From Phoronis australis (taxonomy: Eukaryota; Phoronida; Phoronidae), in the NCBI GenBank assembly GCA_002633005.1, contig NMRA01000961.1:45896-88210 (forward strand): a stretch of DNA of 42,315 nucleotides, given 5' to 3'. The notes beneath the pieces are model-generated. The model had not been told where the DNA came from, searched no databases, and saw only the letters and a list, made by a program, of their open reading frames with translations. This document shows positions 10,058-21,198 of this stretch, piece after piece. A program made the translations under genes and the position numbers. The first letter of the stretch is position 1. The number at the start of each line of letters is the position of its first letter.

Positions 10058-10169
10058 TTATCCGGGCCAGTGGCTCAGAGCCCGATCAGGCCCGTCGCGA
10101 CCGGACTGACTCGTTGTCCCGGCCAGCGGCTCGGAAACCGATCAGGTTATCGCGGCCGGACTGAAGACA
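10058..10169 (+). repeat. Two 56 bp degenerate tandem units inside TTAA element 1
   Basis: Two consecutive GC-rich units, each built as TT[AG]TCC(C/G)GGCCAG[TC]GGCTC..A..CGATCAGG followed by a CGCG(G/A)CCGGACTGA block. The corresponding paired motif is also present in TTAA element 2 (reverse strand, in both halves of its duplication), so the duplication predates the spread of the element. Confidence 0.7.
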
Positions 10170-10706
10170 TCACGAACGTAAACCAGCCAAAGTTGGAAGC
10201 TAAACTTCCAGTCAAGAAAATGTTGTACTAGTGAGCCAAAGAAGTAATGTGCACGTGATTTTGTTGGCGAATTAGCCACAGAACTGCAAATGTACGTACT
10301 CGTCGCGCTCCGTGAATTCAGGTACCGCTTTGGCCACAAAACCGTCAGGACAGAAGTTGCACATTGAAAATCGTTATTTGAATACTGTAAATTTAAATAA
10401 AGATTCCCCTAACACCTGACCGTGGGATAGAAAATCGAGTTGTTTCGTAGCAGCTTCTGTCAGAAAACACTGAATTAGCATGCGCTCACACGCCTCGGTG
10501 TCTCGTCAATTAGTTTTATTGGACCTAAAGCCGGTAACGCAGTGCTTTATTCAATGCTGGCTTCTCAAATTATTTGCACTCACGAGCACTCCAAAGGCAT
10601 TACAAGTTGCATCTAATGAGACATATTTGGTTTCAGTTTCATATAAGTATTGGTTAGGATGAGAATAATATATTTTGAAACAGAACGCTCAGTAATAAAC
10701 GTCAAC

Positions 10707-10880
10707 ATGGCAACTCGCAATCCCGACTTAGACGAGAGCTCATGCAGGCGAAGATTTCAAAGGTGGATCGTTAAGTTTCACAGGCTACCAGTTCGAACCG
10801 GAATTCAGTGAAATACTAGAGAGGCGCCGTGAACAAGCTCAGACAACGGAACGTATGGATAGTTATTTGGTAAGTCGGCA
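10707..10880 (+). pseudogene. Decayed first-exon-like ORF in TTAA element 1
   Basis: An ATG in a good eukaryotic context (CAACATGG) starts MATRNPDLDE, matching MATHNPDKLE of the copy in element 2. Small deletions then shift the frame, so the conserved part (GGATCGTTAAGTTTCAC onward) is out of frame, and a TGA follows. The segment still ends in a consensus donor (TTTGGTAAGTC), shared with element 2. It is a dead copy of the ORF described at 25064-25226. Confidence 0.55.
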
Positions 10881-11264
10881 TTCGTCAGGTTATTGTTTAC
10901 GACTGCAGGCCTCTGACACGGAGATGTTTCACGGCCTCATACTTGCTATTTACAGCGTAATTTTTATTATTCACTACCGCGAACCACTTCCTAGGCGTTT
11001 AGAACTCTCGAGGAAGTAGAAATAAGGGTTTTCCCGCTTTTCTCGCAGCTGCATAGTTCGGACAAGCGGGAACGATGCACCGCAATATAGAGGCATTCAC
11101 TCTGCAAATGAACCACTGACGTCGCTGCGTCGTTTCTCACCTTCCTCACAGGTTAACGCAATACCTCTCGGCAAGGTAAGGTGGACCGTATGTGAGGCGA
11201 TGTGGATGTAGACCTATTAAGATGGCAAAAAAGACTAATTTAATCAGGTGGCATTCTCCTTTAA

Positions 11265-12565
11265 CTGCAGTTATGATGGAAACTAAGTAGCAAAGTTTAA
11301 CGGTTAAAACTTTGTGGGGAAAGTGCCTTTAGGGAGCCGCTTTTATGAAAGCCACCTTGGAGAATGTTAACGTGGGAGCAATAAAACGGAAAAGCACCTT
11401 CTTCAAAAATACAGTAAAGAATACATTGTGAGATCTTATGAAAGCCTTGATTGAGACAAGTTGTATAAGGCAATACTACTAAACTATAAACGTGAAAAAA
11501 CTAAATAGAAAAAACGAATACTTCAAACAGAGAAAACAGACCTGTAGAGTCTAATGCATGAAGTATCGAACTACACGAACACGTTAAACACGAGACATGT
11601 GTAAGCAATCGGGTGTATAAAGATTTACATTGTAGTACGATTACAAAGAAAAAAACGCGACCACGAAATAGCAAACAATTTTTTGTTGTGCATACAGTGC
11701 TACAGACTAATAGCATAAGGCTTCTTCATGTAGTCAGAGAATTTGTGAAGCGATTGTGTTGTTATTTTTTTGTAGAACGCCTACAGGATATTTACTGTTG
11801 TTGACTAATTTTAAACCAGCTTTAAGTCAGTGTCTTATTTACTTTTTGGTTGGCAAATCAATGATCTCGGGTGTGGTATTGCTGCTAGGTAATCATTCAA
11901 ATGAGCAGGGACTGTGACGCAGCGTTGCCTGTTGTCTGAGTAACTATTGTCAAAATGAATGTTTGAAACGTGGAAGTTCTGAAAAATCCCAAGCCGCTAC
12001 TTGGTGGCCATCGCAAGTATCAAAATCAGACACTGTTTCCCTCTAAATTCGTTTGAATGTTGATGTTGACTTCCAAACTTGAAACTTCTGATGGTGTTCC
12101 TAGATTTACTACCTTTGATTCACAATTGTTTCATTGATTTCGTGAACTGAATGCACTTGACTCCACGTTAAAATTGCCACAGGAATTACGCAGGCAGAAG
12201 TCGGATTTTTTGGAAAAAAACGGGCAAGATCGGGGAACTTCGCGCCACAAAGTTATGCGGTCGAATGCACCCTATGCTCGTCAGTCGGTCGTCGATGGGA
12301 GGATTAACTGAGTTAGAGACAGAGTGTACGTAAGTTTACGAGTAAAATTAGAGGAAGTTAAGGCGAATGTGCGCCGTAACAGCCGAACGACCTTATTATT
12401 TTCATCGACGGAAATTTAAGTCGAATAGGTAACCTCATTGCAGTCTTCGGCGCTAATGTTTTCGTTTTCAATTTTGGCATTTCTGTCAAGTTGCCAAATG
12501 CGATTCAGCGTTTACCTTAGCGTCGAGCGCTGTTGACACAATACATATGACATTTTATGTCACCC
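11265..12565. other. No gene seen
   Basis: Mostly AT-rich non-coding sequence with no repeat partner recognised in the window and no ORF showing domain features. Confidence 0.4.
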
Positions 12566-13168
12566 TCATGTGTTGTTTCACTGTAAACTAATTTCCATAT
12601 CGCTTCGCAGTTTACGCATATAAATGTTGTTTAAGTGTTTCATTATTTCATGTAAGCTATATTGCTTCGTCCTCATTCTCATATTGTTTTGATTTTTGGC
12701 TCAGTTACCCTATTTGGTATCCCACTATTGGTTTATTTGTATCAGGTGAATTATTTGTCTCGTCCCAACACTGCGCCATCGTCCATATGTTCTTTTAAAC
12801 TGTGTTTTTCATTCAATTTTTCTATATCCCTCCCAGTTCCCTTAATCCATTTTATTTCTACGTATTCTCTTCACATATGAATTGCTCTGTGTATCTTTGG
12901 TGTATTGTTACCCACCTTTATAGTTCAACATATTCTATAACTTCGTATTTATCAATATCTCGACATATTATTGACCTTTTGTATTTCTTAATACCTGCAA
13001 GAGCTCAGTGCAGTTTGTCAGGCAGATCATCACCCACCTTTATAATTAAACATGTTATGTAGCTTTTGTATGTGTTGATATCTGTAGCAGTGTAGTTTGT
13101 CGTATTATAAACCTCTTGTTTCATCCTCATTAACTGTCTCACTGTAAACTATCTTCAGTATCTCTTCG
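12566..13168 (+). repeat. Degenerate direct repeats in T-rich sequence
   Basis: Two similar blocks bracket this T-rich region: CACTGTAAACTA preceded by CCTCATG/TAA and followed by a CGCTTCGC/TCTTCGC segment, at about 12568-12612 and 13122-13168. Inside, ACCCACCTTTATA recurs at about 12909 and 13030 with similar following sequence (121 bp spacing). It looks like an old, diverged tandem array. Open frames across it are compositional. Confidence 0.5.
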
Positions 13169-13262
13169 CCTATGAAAATCCTTTGGTAAGTGGCCGGTTA
13201 CCGAATAAACGTGCTTAGCGACTGCACTCAACGACAAGGCAGGTGGTTTCAGCTGTACTTGA

Positions 13263-13414
13263 TGTGGTGATATTCCTTAGGCTTTAGTAGACTGGCGCCA
13301 CCTTTTATTTCCTCTCATAAATTAGTGTTGCAATATAAGTCACATTCTTGAATGTCGCCGTCTTTATTGGTGTTGTCTCACTTCTGTTGACAGGAACTGT
13401 TGTTAACTATAACA
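13263..13414 (+). repeat. 5' LTR of the Gypsy element
   Basis: About 152 bp, TG...CA. It aligns with 17639-17793 through GTGATATTCCTT, TGGCGCCACCTTTTATTT and CGCCGTCTTTATT. The two LTRs differ at many sites and by small indels, so the insertion is old. Confidence 0.8.
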
Positions 13415-13515
13415 TGCTGTCAGCGATTTGACGTTAAATTCATGATGGGACGAGCTGTGCTTTTTGAGTAGTCGGCTCTTGAGGTTGAGCTGTTTTGCGT
13501 TGAAAATTTTCTATC

Positions 13516-14100
13516 ATGGCAGACAGTAGTTCCATGGTTGGCCGTGTGAGGACACCGCAGCCACTTGATCGGTTGCTTGGCAATATATTGTTTTCGTCGT
13601 CAGTAGGATTTGTATGCTTATGCTTCGGGGCTAAACAGATAACAAGATGAACGAGTATTGGATTTTACTCCAGTGCACACGATGGGTGAAGAAGCTATTT
13701 AGACATTTAACAATTTCAACGAATTCACAGTTAGCAAGATGTGGTCTTCATTTGAGATATATCACAAAAAGAACATCACATACGAAGGACACAAATTTTT
13801 ACCCACTGACAGCCAGGAGGGTGAAACCATCCGTTTTTAAACAACTTGAGGCTATGGGCAAAAGAGTATGAGTTTGGGTATTTAAAAAAATCTCTCAATA
13901 GAGACAGAGTGGTCAGTACAGCGATGCCGCCACTCAGGGAAAGACTTTTGCGGAAAGCGGACCTATAGCTGGATGAATGTATAGACGTGTGCAGGCCTGC
14001 GGAGACGGCTAAGGCAAGATCTCAAGAAGCAGATATGGGAACTGCTATCTCTGTGAATGCAACAAATGTGTATCACTAGCCTGTTGATAATACACCATAG
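13516..14100 (+). pseudogene. Gag of the Gypsy element (broken)
   Basis: An ATG at 13516 opens MADSSS and runs 44 codons to a TGA at 13648. Gag similarity continues in other frames: the segment reading KKNITYEGHKF, then QEGETIRF near 13760-13840, then PPLRERLLRKADL near 13926-13960. The pattern 'YExxxFxxRxQxxGETIxxYxxxLxxxAxxC' then 'LRERLLRExxLTLxKAIxICR' is the conserved capsid region of metazoan Ty3/Gypsy Gag. Internal stops and shifts make it non-functional. Confidence 0.7.
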
Positions 14101-14189
14101 CCGCGATATGCCAAGCCTTCACACCCTGTTACCAAGTCAGCGTTGTCCGCTGCGATACACTTTTCTGGTGAACAGTTTGTGCGTAATAT

Positions 14190-14866
14190 TTGTTGACTGA
14201 GACACGGAAAAGGGTTTTGCCCTGCATTTGGCAAGACCTAGATTGTATCCTGCTATAAAGCAGATAAAAAAGTACATGGGTCGTACTATTCCATGCACTG
14301 GCAAGTGCTTATTGGATGCCAGATTAGATACTGGCTTGGTTAAATGCCTATTCATTGTGGTGAAAGTTAATCGACAGCCCATTTTTGGATTGACAGCATG
14401 CGAGAAATTTGGTTTTGTTAGGCGAACCGCGACCCCAACAGTAGATACAGTGACGTCTGTCAAGAATTATGACGACTTGAAAAATACGTACAGCGACGAG
14501 TTTGAAGGACTTGAATTAATTCCAGGTGAACTTAGTATCAGTATTGATGAACCAGTGAAGCCCGTTGTTCATGCTTATCGCAATGTACCATTTATGCTGT
14601 AAGACGAGTGGACGGAGCAGCTTTTACGAATGGAATGTATGAGAGTTGTTGAAAAGGTTTACAAACCTACGGGATGGGCGAGTTCTTTAGTAATTTTAGA
14701 AAAGAAGGATGGTAGTCCGCGTGTACATGTATGTTTAGATCCTAGAGATATAAACAAAGTAATTTAACGGGAGCATTTGTCGTTGCCGTCGAGAGAGCAA
14801 ATTTTGTCACAGTTTGGTAATGCTGCCGTATTGAACAAACTAGATGCTAGTCAAGGATCTAGCAAT
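14190..14866 (+). pseudogene. Gypsy Pol, first part: zinc-knuckle remnant, protease, start of reverse transcriptase
   Basis: RHGKGFCPAFGKT near 14200-14240 matches the second zinc knuckle of Gag in this clade. The open frame 14228-14602 has a protease-like LDTG at about 14324-14335, with most of the protease core deleted. It continues through QPIFGLTACEKFGFV and the linker EPVKPVVHAYRNVPFML that precedes the reverse transcriptase. After a stop at 14600 come GWASSLVILEKKDGSPRV and CLDPRDINK, reverse-transcriptase block 2, then another stop at 14764 and LPSREQILSQFG. The polymerase is therefore broken well before the nested solo LTR. Confidence 0.75.
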
Positions 14867-14956
14867 TAAAGCTTGATTAGAAACGTAAAGATCTCCGTTT
14901 TCACAATCCATTTGGGCGTTTCAAATTTTTAAGATTACCGTTTGGCATAAGCTGCG

Positions 14957-15847
14957 TGTCAGAATAAATATTGATTTTTAATTAGTAAGAATAGATCCAT
15001 TTTAATTTGCCTAAAATTTGTGCATATGTACTTTTAAATCATGGGCTCAGACTTGTTTGACATGTACTTTAACGTCAAAATCTAATTTTAAATGGTGTTG
15101 ACAACTTTGGGTTCTGGGGTCAAAGTACTCTAGAGATTCTAGAAAATTCTAAGAACAAACTGTAACAGCCAATGATATGATTGGATATGATCTTGTGGTT
15201 TTTAATAACCAATCCCTAAATAAGTAAAATATCATAATATGAGCTTAAGTCAACAAGATATTTAGATGCGCTATAATAGTTGAAGCATAAATGCTTGCTA
15301 CAGTGTACAGAGGAAATTGTACGACAGAGTCATTTCGTGGAAGAGTGTAGAAAGGATCTAGGCAAGGTCAAGGGTTAACGAACAGGAAGTTAAGTAAAAG
15401 TTTGTCGCTTGCATCTTGGGTAGTAAGATACTACCTGAAGCGTTGCGTCATCAGTCAGAGACTGTGACCAGCAAGAAGAATCGCGGGTAGAAGAAATTGC
15501 CTGCAAGTAGTGCATCACCTGAGACGGTGAACAGCAAGTACACTGTCGCTATACAGTGTGTGTAGTTCGAAGATTCACCAACAGGACAGTCATTTAAAGA
15601 AGTGGAGAGTTCTAGCTTTGATAGCAGATAAGGCATTTGATTATTTTGGTTAAGTAATCTTTAAAGAGTGGGCTAGCGTAGTTACTCTTCTTGTAGTTGA
15701 TTACTTAATTAACAATAGGTTTCACTTGTCTAATTAGGGGTTATCATATAATAAATTAATTACTGGATTTGATTATTCACTCTCCATCTACGCACAATCT
15801 CAAAGCATAGTTACCTTTTACACAAATCCACCGTCAATTGTCTGACA
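14957..15847 (+). mobile_element. Solo LTR (891 bp) of another retrotransposon nested in the Gypsy Pol
   Basis: The block starts TGTCAGA and ends TCTGACA, a perfect 7 bp inverted terminal repeat of TG...CA type. It is flanked by CTGCG (14952-14956) and CTGTG (15848-15852), a 5 bp target duplication with one change. Removing it restores the order of reverse-transcriptase motifs across the junction: LRLPFGIS before and the HID/GDIAI region after. There is no ORF of note inside. LTR length, terminal motif and TSD suit a Gypsy or BEL element whose internal part was removed by LTR-LTR recombination. Strand is nominal, since TG...CA is symmetric. Confidence 0.75.
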
Positions 15848-15852
15848 CTGTG

Positions 15853-16640
15853 CAAATGAATTGTATCACAAGAACATTGAGCACATAGATGGAGTCGATA
15901 CGTTAATAGGTGATATCGCTATTTGTGGAACAACGCCACAGGAGCATGACGAGAGATTGAAGGTTTTTGATATCGCACGTGAGAACAACCTTAAGTTTAA
16001 TTAAGGAGAAATGTGTTCTTGGCGTGAATGAGCTTACCTTTCTTGGTGATGTTCTGTCTGTTGATGGTTGTAAACCAGATCCGATGAAGACAACAGCGAT
16101 TAGAAAACTGCCATGTGCAGAGAATCAGAAGGACATCCAGCATTTTCTTGGCATGGTAAACTATCTAGGTTAATTCATTTCCGGATCTGTGCGCGATTTC
16201 TGCTCGACTCAGAGAGCTAGTAGAACAAAAGAACAAGTTTACGTGGGACAAGACACTGAAGGATGCTTTCTTGCATCTCAAAGAGTTATTGTCAGGGGAA
16301 AAACTTCCTATAATTTTATGACCCCGCAAAGCAAGTCAAAATTTATGCTGATGATTCACCAATTCGGACTTGGTGCGGTGTTATTCCATCAGCACCATTA
16401 TGTCTGGAAACCGATCGCGTATGCATCACGGTCATTGAGTGATGCAGAAAAATGGTAAGCGCAAATAGAAAAGGAACTAGTTACTAAGGTACTTGCGTGC
16501 GCAAATGATTGATCGATTGTTTGATGCGAATACAGCGTTTATCATTACGGCTGCGGAATTATGACTTTGAGGTCGTGTAGGTCTATACCCCAGGTATATT
16601 GATGTATGCTGCTGATACATTATCTATGGCTGTTGAGCCA
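15853..16640 (+). pseudogene. Gypsy Pol, second part: reverse-transcriptase active-site region and RNase H
   Basis: After the solo LTR, TLIGDIAI occupies the place of the catalytic YxDD box; the first aspartate is a glycine, so the active site is destroyed. PQEHDERLK follows, and in another frame (15967-16173) KCVLGVNELTFLGDV then GCKPDPMKT and QHFLGMVNYLG, the conserved thumb/connection of Ty3/Gypsy polymerases. RNase H follows at 16300-16458 with FGLGAVLFHQ and KPIAYASRSLSDAEK. Part of RNase H between about 16490 and 16550 is scrambled or deleted before ADTLSMA (the usual ADxLSR end) near 16614-16632. Confidence 0.75.
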
Positions 16641-17402
16641 TCTGTAATACCCAATAATAACTCTCCTGTGGAACAGTATGTTGATTTCGTTATGGAAACA
16701 GTGGAGTTCTATCAAGACAAATTGCAGACAATCAGAAAACAAATAGATAGTGACGATGCCTTGAAGAGCCTTAAATCCAATGTACTGAGTGGATGGGCTG
16801 ATATTCAGTCAAAGTCCCCAGACGACATACGTGCCTTCTGGAACATTCGCAGTGAAATATCTGTTATTGACGTGATTTTGTTCAAAGGAAGTCCTGTTAT
16901 AGTTCTTCGCTCCATGCGAAAATTGATGTTGAGCAATATTCATGAAGATCAAGTGGGAGAAGAAAAGTGCAAAACACGATCGAGCCAGGGAAGTATTTTT
17001 CTTCTATAATATGAACAGTAATATCAAAGAAATGGTATCTAGTTGCAGTGTGTTCTTGCACTTTAGAGATGCTCAACCCGAGGACTCTCTGAATCCAAAT
17101 GCGATAGAGACTACACCTTTTAGCAAGGTAGGCGTTGACATTTGTTAATACGCTGGTAAGTCGTATTTAGTGACGCTTGATTTCTAGTCATTATACCCTG
17201 AAGTTGCATCTCTGACTCAAGCTTCTAGCCGTGCTGTGAATGGTGCGTTAACGTCGTGTGCTCGGGTGAAGGATTTTGTCAGTCATAAGTGGCCTAAAAG
17301 CGGTATAATTCGTGATGAAGATGGCAATAGGACGTTAAGCATACAGCTTGCTGATGGTAGTTATATACGGTGTAGTAGACAACACTTGTTAAGAATGAGG
17401 TA
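16641..17402 (+). pseudogene. Gypsy integrase remnant, catalytic core mostly deleted
   Basis: The frame 16599-17009 matches the region between RNase H and integrase, reading EQYVDFVMETV, then LSGWADIQSKSPDDIRAFW and SEISVIDVILFKGSPVIVL. The HHCC zinc finger starts at IHEDQVGEEKC, where the second histidine is missing. A frameshift near 16950-17000 moves the continuation to the next frame (16942-17148: MVSSCSVF, then FSKVGVDIC). The catalytic core then jumps from its first aspartate region through YPEVASL directly to an end-like GSYIRCSRQHLLRM near 17355-17400. The second Asp and the Glu of the DDE triad are missing, so a large internal deletion is likely. Confidence 0.7.
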
Positions 17403-17628
17403 AATCAGGACATTTGATACTGTAGGCCTGAGTTGTGTACTGGCAATGATGTGCCAGACAGTGGTCCTGCGAATACATTTTCACCCGTAGAAAAACACTT
17501 TGAGCCACGTCTCTCTGGACGAATCAGACGTAGGACAAGTAAGCCTTTTGAGGATATTTGTAGTCGAATTGGCAACCATACTGATAATTGATAATATTCA
17601 AGTGCATTGTACTTTATTTATTTTTGAC

Positions 17629-17638
17629 GGAAGGAAGA
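17629..17638 (+). other. Polypurine tract of the Gypsy element
   Basis: GGAAGGAAGA lies directly against the start of the 3' LTR, the position and composition expected of the plus-strand primer for reverse transcription. Confidence 0.7.
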
Positions 17639-17793
17639 TGTGATGATATTCCTTGGGCTGAAGAGTGGCGCCACCTTTTATTTTCTCTCATACGTGTGCT
17701 TAGTGATGCAATATCAGTCACGTTTTTGGAACCTCGCCGTCTTTATTCATTTGTTCTCACTTCTATTGACGGGAAGTATTGCAAACTGTTACA
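17639..17793 (+). repeat. 3' LTR of the Gypsy element
   Basis: About 155 bp, starting TGTGATGATATTCC and ending GTTACA, aligned with the 5' LTR at 13263-13414. Open frames running out of it to about 18092 are not genes. Confidence 0.8.
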
Positions 17794-17798
17794 CTTGT

Positions 17799-18750
17799 GG
17801 AAGTAAATTCCAAGCAGCGATTTTGAGATCGTGGGATAAAAGGTACGGTGGTCCAAAGATGACATCGGGCGTTTCTTATCGAGATCCCGAGATAATTTTC
17901 CTTATTGCGTCGATGTATGGTGTATGTATATACAACTTGATAACGACGTCAAAGGAAGTGCCGACCCAAAAGAAAACATTTTCACCCGGATTGCTAACGT
18001 TACAAGTTATTTGCGAAGTGAACGTCGTGTTCAGTCGTGGAATTCAAATGACAAAATTTTGTTCCGTTGTTGATAACGTGTTGGGTGGCTAAACGAGCTA
18101 ATCGTTTGAGTCTACAATGAAGATTGCTGGAAGAAGTGGGTGGTTTAGTAGGAAATTAGTTTAAGTCGTGTTTGTGTTTAACTTGAAACTACATCACTAC
18201 CGCTGCTACATACGATTTCTGGTCGTGCGATCTTTGGAGTTTCAGAAATCACTCATTATTTTAGGAGAACGTAGTTGTGACGTACGAAATACGTGAATGT
18301 TTCTGCAGAACTACTTAATATGTAGGTTGCACATGTAACGCAAAGCATATATACAAATTCCGCCGCATCGACTTCAGAGAAGAAGAATTAAATACACAAA
18401 GATAGATGTTTGTTCTCCACGGCCTACTGCAATCATCAGCTGAGCGCCGTGCTTCCTCAAGATTCCGGTCCATTAAACTCAGGATCTCTCCACACGGTGG
18501 GCTCTCAACAGCTGGTCGATGTAGTTGCGTTGCATTTGGCTATGAAGTCTCAACACCATTCTAATAATTATCGGACATGTACTTCCGCATAATCCAATAA
18601 TTTGATATTTTGAGAAACCCGACACCAGCAAAACGTTCAAAATACACGTGTTCAGGAACGACGCCTTGGAATAATGATTGGGGTAATCCAAATGAACAAG
18701 CTCACTCAAATCTGAAGTTGCGCTCGCGAATTTACAACCACCAGCCTCCC
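17799..18750. other. No gene seen
   Basis: Sequence downstream of the Gypsy element. The 150-codon frame ending at 18092 begins inside the LTR and shows no domain; other frames are short. Confidence 0.4.
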
Positions 18751-18887
18751 GTTCAGTAACGCTAGGACATCGCTAAAAAGCAAGGCTTCGCAAGATTACG
18801 TGAGATATTGCCCTGTATTTTAAATGAGATCACCTGACTTTGGCTAGATTTTAACTAGGTCCTATCGTAGGTCCTAGCGTTAATGAA
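18751..18887. mobile_element. Small MITE, 137 bp, 18-19 bp terminal inverted repeats
   Basis: The left end GTTCAGTAACGCTAGGAC and the reverse complement of the right end GTTCATTAACGCTAGGAC differ at one position. There is no coding capacity. A truncated relative in opposite orientation lies at 2727-2823, showing that it is dispersed. No clear target duplication was found and the superfamily is unknown. Confidence 0.65.
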
Positions 18888-18935
18888 CACACGCCAGAAT
18901 ACTGCTTAGTATCTGCGAAATACGGCTTCAACTGT

Positions 18936-19061
18936 TGTATACAGCTTTTGCCTTGTATACGGCTTTTGCCTTGTATACGGCTTTTGCCTCGTATACGGCT
19001 TTTGCCATGTATACGGCTTTTGTCTTGTATACGGCTTTTGCATTGCATACGGCTTCTACCG
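18936..19061 (+). repeat. 18 bp minisatellite, seven units
   Basis: Seven consecutive 18 bp units of consensus TGTATACGGCTTTTGCCT. The outer units are the most diverged (TGTATACAG... at the left, TGCATACGGCTTCTACCG at the right). The period is a multiple of 3, so the minus strand translates as a six-residue repeat, but it has no start or gene context and is not a protein. Confidence 0.95.
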
Positions 19062-21180
19062 TTCTGTACGTATTAGCTCTACTTCCCCGTATTTCACACT
19101 TGATAATGTGAAGTATACAATGTCCATATTTTGATATTTATGGGAAAATTATTTTATTAGACGAGATTAATAAAGCAAAGAGAAGACTGAAATCTCATCA
19201 GATACGTCCATAGTGTTCGGCATGATGACGTCTTTTTCGTCGGCAACAAGTCAAACATTTGTTTAAGTCCTTCGTCACAATCAGGTACATGTACATCCAA
19301 ATACGACCTCAAGTTCGTCATCTCCTACAACACCAACGCAGTTCTCACCACCGATCTGTTCTTGTATGTGATACATTATGTCCGGGTGTGTGTGTGATGA
19401 ACGTTTCGAGATGTTAATTCGAAAATAATATATGTGTTCCAAAGGAAACGAGCGTTGTCCAATTCACACCTCACCAAACCCATATAACAGTATCTAATGC
19501 AATGGATGTCAGTAGAACGGGACGTATCAATTATGCCTTGGTTTTCAAGATCTTTAAAGTGGTCTGTCCATCTGTAAGTGCGGACGCATTCTGCTAAAAT
19601 TTGGAATAGTTTGGCTTTACACGCAATTTGTTGTTGGGTTTTGTGTTGGTGATGCGGTTTCTACCGCGTTTGTTTTCCGACGTGATTTGGCGACAAAAAT
19701 GCCAAAAGAATGCCAAAATCACAAATTCAAGGACCTAACTCAGTGATGCCATGGCAGACGGTCTTCGCACATCCGGGTTTGACGGACGCTCCTGGGCTAA
19801 ATCCGAAAGTCTAATTTCGCGCGGCTTTTGCCGTCAATCCATCGACTACTTGATCATGAGAAGCAGAGAGCACTTTATTGCCAAATAAATGTAATTACTC
19901 ACATATTTGTGTCAAATATAAATTATCCTGATACTGTATTGATATGCGAAGTTTTTTTGTGTACTGTGATTTCTTATGGAGGTTTTACTTTTGGCCAAAA
20001 GCATTGAGTTAACTCGTCGGCCACGCGCATTGTAATACTTGCACGGACTGCATTTCCTGGTCGAGTGTGTGTTGTGCTTCAATGAAAAAAGTGCGTGATG
20101 TCAAGATGAGAAACAAGATACCCCAGTTTATGCAATAAAATTCTAAGTTAAAGGCTAAGATGAGCCGTCAGTGGAATAAAGTTACAAATAATCATTAAAA
20201 TACTAACTTTAACATTCTCAATTAGTTGAGTTTTGGATTAGAGTTATTGAATTTGAAATATAGGTTGCTTGCTCAAACTCGAAGTTTCACCTACGTCAGG
20301 CGTACAAGTTGAAGCACAACAGACATCCGCCATGTTTACTATTACAGGTCCTTGAATTCAGAGTTTTGAGATTGTTTTGGAAATTCCATCGCCAATTCAC
20401 CACTCACGAAGACAGTTAATGGGATCTAGGAAAGATAAGGCTTCGAAGGTTTATGCAACACTAGACTGAGGGAGGTGCACGCAGATTTTATTTGGATTTT
20501 GGACGGTTGAAGTTGGGAGCCTCGGCTTGACAAAGTTTAAGTGTCCAACCTTTATGTTTTCTTATATATATATTATTGAGTGACGTCATTTGCGATAAAC
20601 TCAATCGCCTGTGATCCGAATCAGGCGGCTTAGTCAGGTCTCAAAATCCGTGAATGACACAATAATCGTTAAATCGTGACCTCCACAATACAAAGTCTTC
20701 CCGCCTGTTGCTGTCCAGCACGGGTAACTTCACCGACGGCATTTTTATTATTTACCAACAACGCAATATGCTACGAGAGGGTCCTGGAGACAATTGATAC
20801 CATTCTCGATTGCGCTCGAGGCACGCGCGAGTCTTCTGAATTGTTCCGAGAGGGGTTGAGATAATTGACTCGGAGTTGTCTCGGAGGCGGCGTGAGAGTA
20901 CAAATTTTGCGAAATTTCACAAGTATGTTTTCAGCAAAGACACTTACTTTTGCACAAATGGGTCACTTTGTCCGTTTCTTTGACATATCCCACTCCTGAC
21001 ACCAAGTTTCGGATAGCTGTCAAGCGTAATTCACTGAGATATTCCCATTAATGACAACAACGCATGTTTCCGTCTTTCAGTAACTTTATTGTAACTCTCA
21101 GAACAACCCACAGATGTCACTATCTAACAGTAGTAACTCGACCGATAACGTCTCTGTATTCAAATGACCTAGACGTGAAA
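19062..21180. other. No gene seen
   Basis: About 2.1 kb of non-coding sequence. A 62-codon plus frame at 20676-20864 ends in a helix-prone stretch (ERVLETIDTILDCARGTRES) but resembles no family I recognise and has no splice or start support. Confidence 0.4.
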
Positions 21181-21198
21181 GTTGCTCGTATATGACAT

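Larger units (their letters stand above)
9584..11260 (+). mobile_element. TTAA-flanked TIR element 1 (Kolobok/piggyBac-like, non-autonomous)
   Basis: The element is bounded by TTAA at 9580-9583 and 11261-11264. Its ends are inverted repeats: AGGATCATGCCACC at the left and GGTGGCATTCTCCT at the right. A TTAA target duplication is typical of the Kolobok and piggyBac superfamilies; the AGG terminus suits Kolobok better. A second copy lies inverted at 24751-26724 and shares internal sequence along its length. Inside are two degenerate 56 bp tandem units (10058-10169) and a first-exon-like ORF starting at 10707. No transposase is present, so the element would need one supplied in trans. The left terminal region is longer than in copy 2, which has lost about 25 bp there. 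Confidence 0.7.
13263..17793 (+). mobile_element. Degenerate Ty3/Gypsy-type LTR retrotransposon
   Basis: A full-length but dead LTR element. The LTRs are at 13263-13414 and 17639-17793, both starting TGTG(A/G)TGATATTCC and ending in CA. The flanking pentamers CTTGA (13258-13262) and CTTGT (17794-17798) are a near-perfect 5 bp target duplication. Between them, in order, are remnants of Gag, a zinc-knuckle-like segment, protease, reverse transcriptase, RNase H and integrase, all on the plus strand and all with stops and frameshifts. The gene order (integrase last) and sequence style are those of Ty3/Gypsy. A second element's solo LTR (14957-15847) is nested in the reverse transcriptase. I saw no convincing tRNA primer binding site after the 5' LTR. 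Confidence 0.85.

Noticed and set aside
12662-13062. Hydrophobic plus frames suggesting a membrane protein
   Set aside because: The region is T-rich and internally repetitive; hydrophobicity follows from composition and the frames lack conserved features.
17588-18092. 150-codon plus frame downstream of the Gypsy element
   Set aside because: It starts inside the 3' LTR and shows no domain; its hydrophobic start is LTR sequence.
18851-19048. Minus frame with KSRIQG repeats that looks like a repetitive protein
   Set aside because: It is the 18 bp minisatellite read in frame; no start, splice or gene context.
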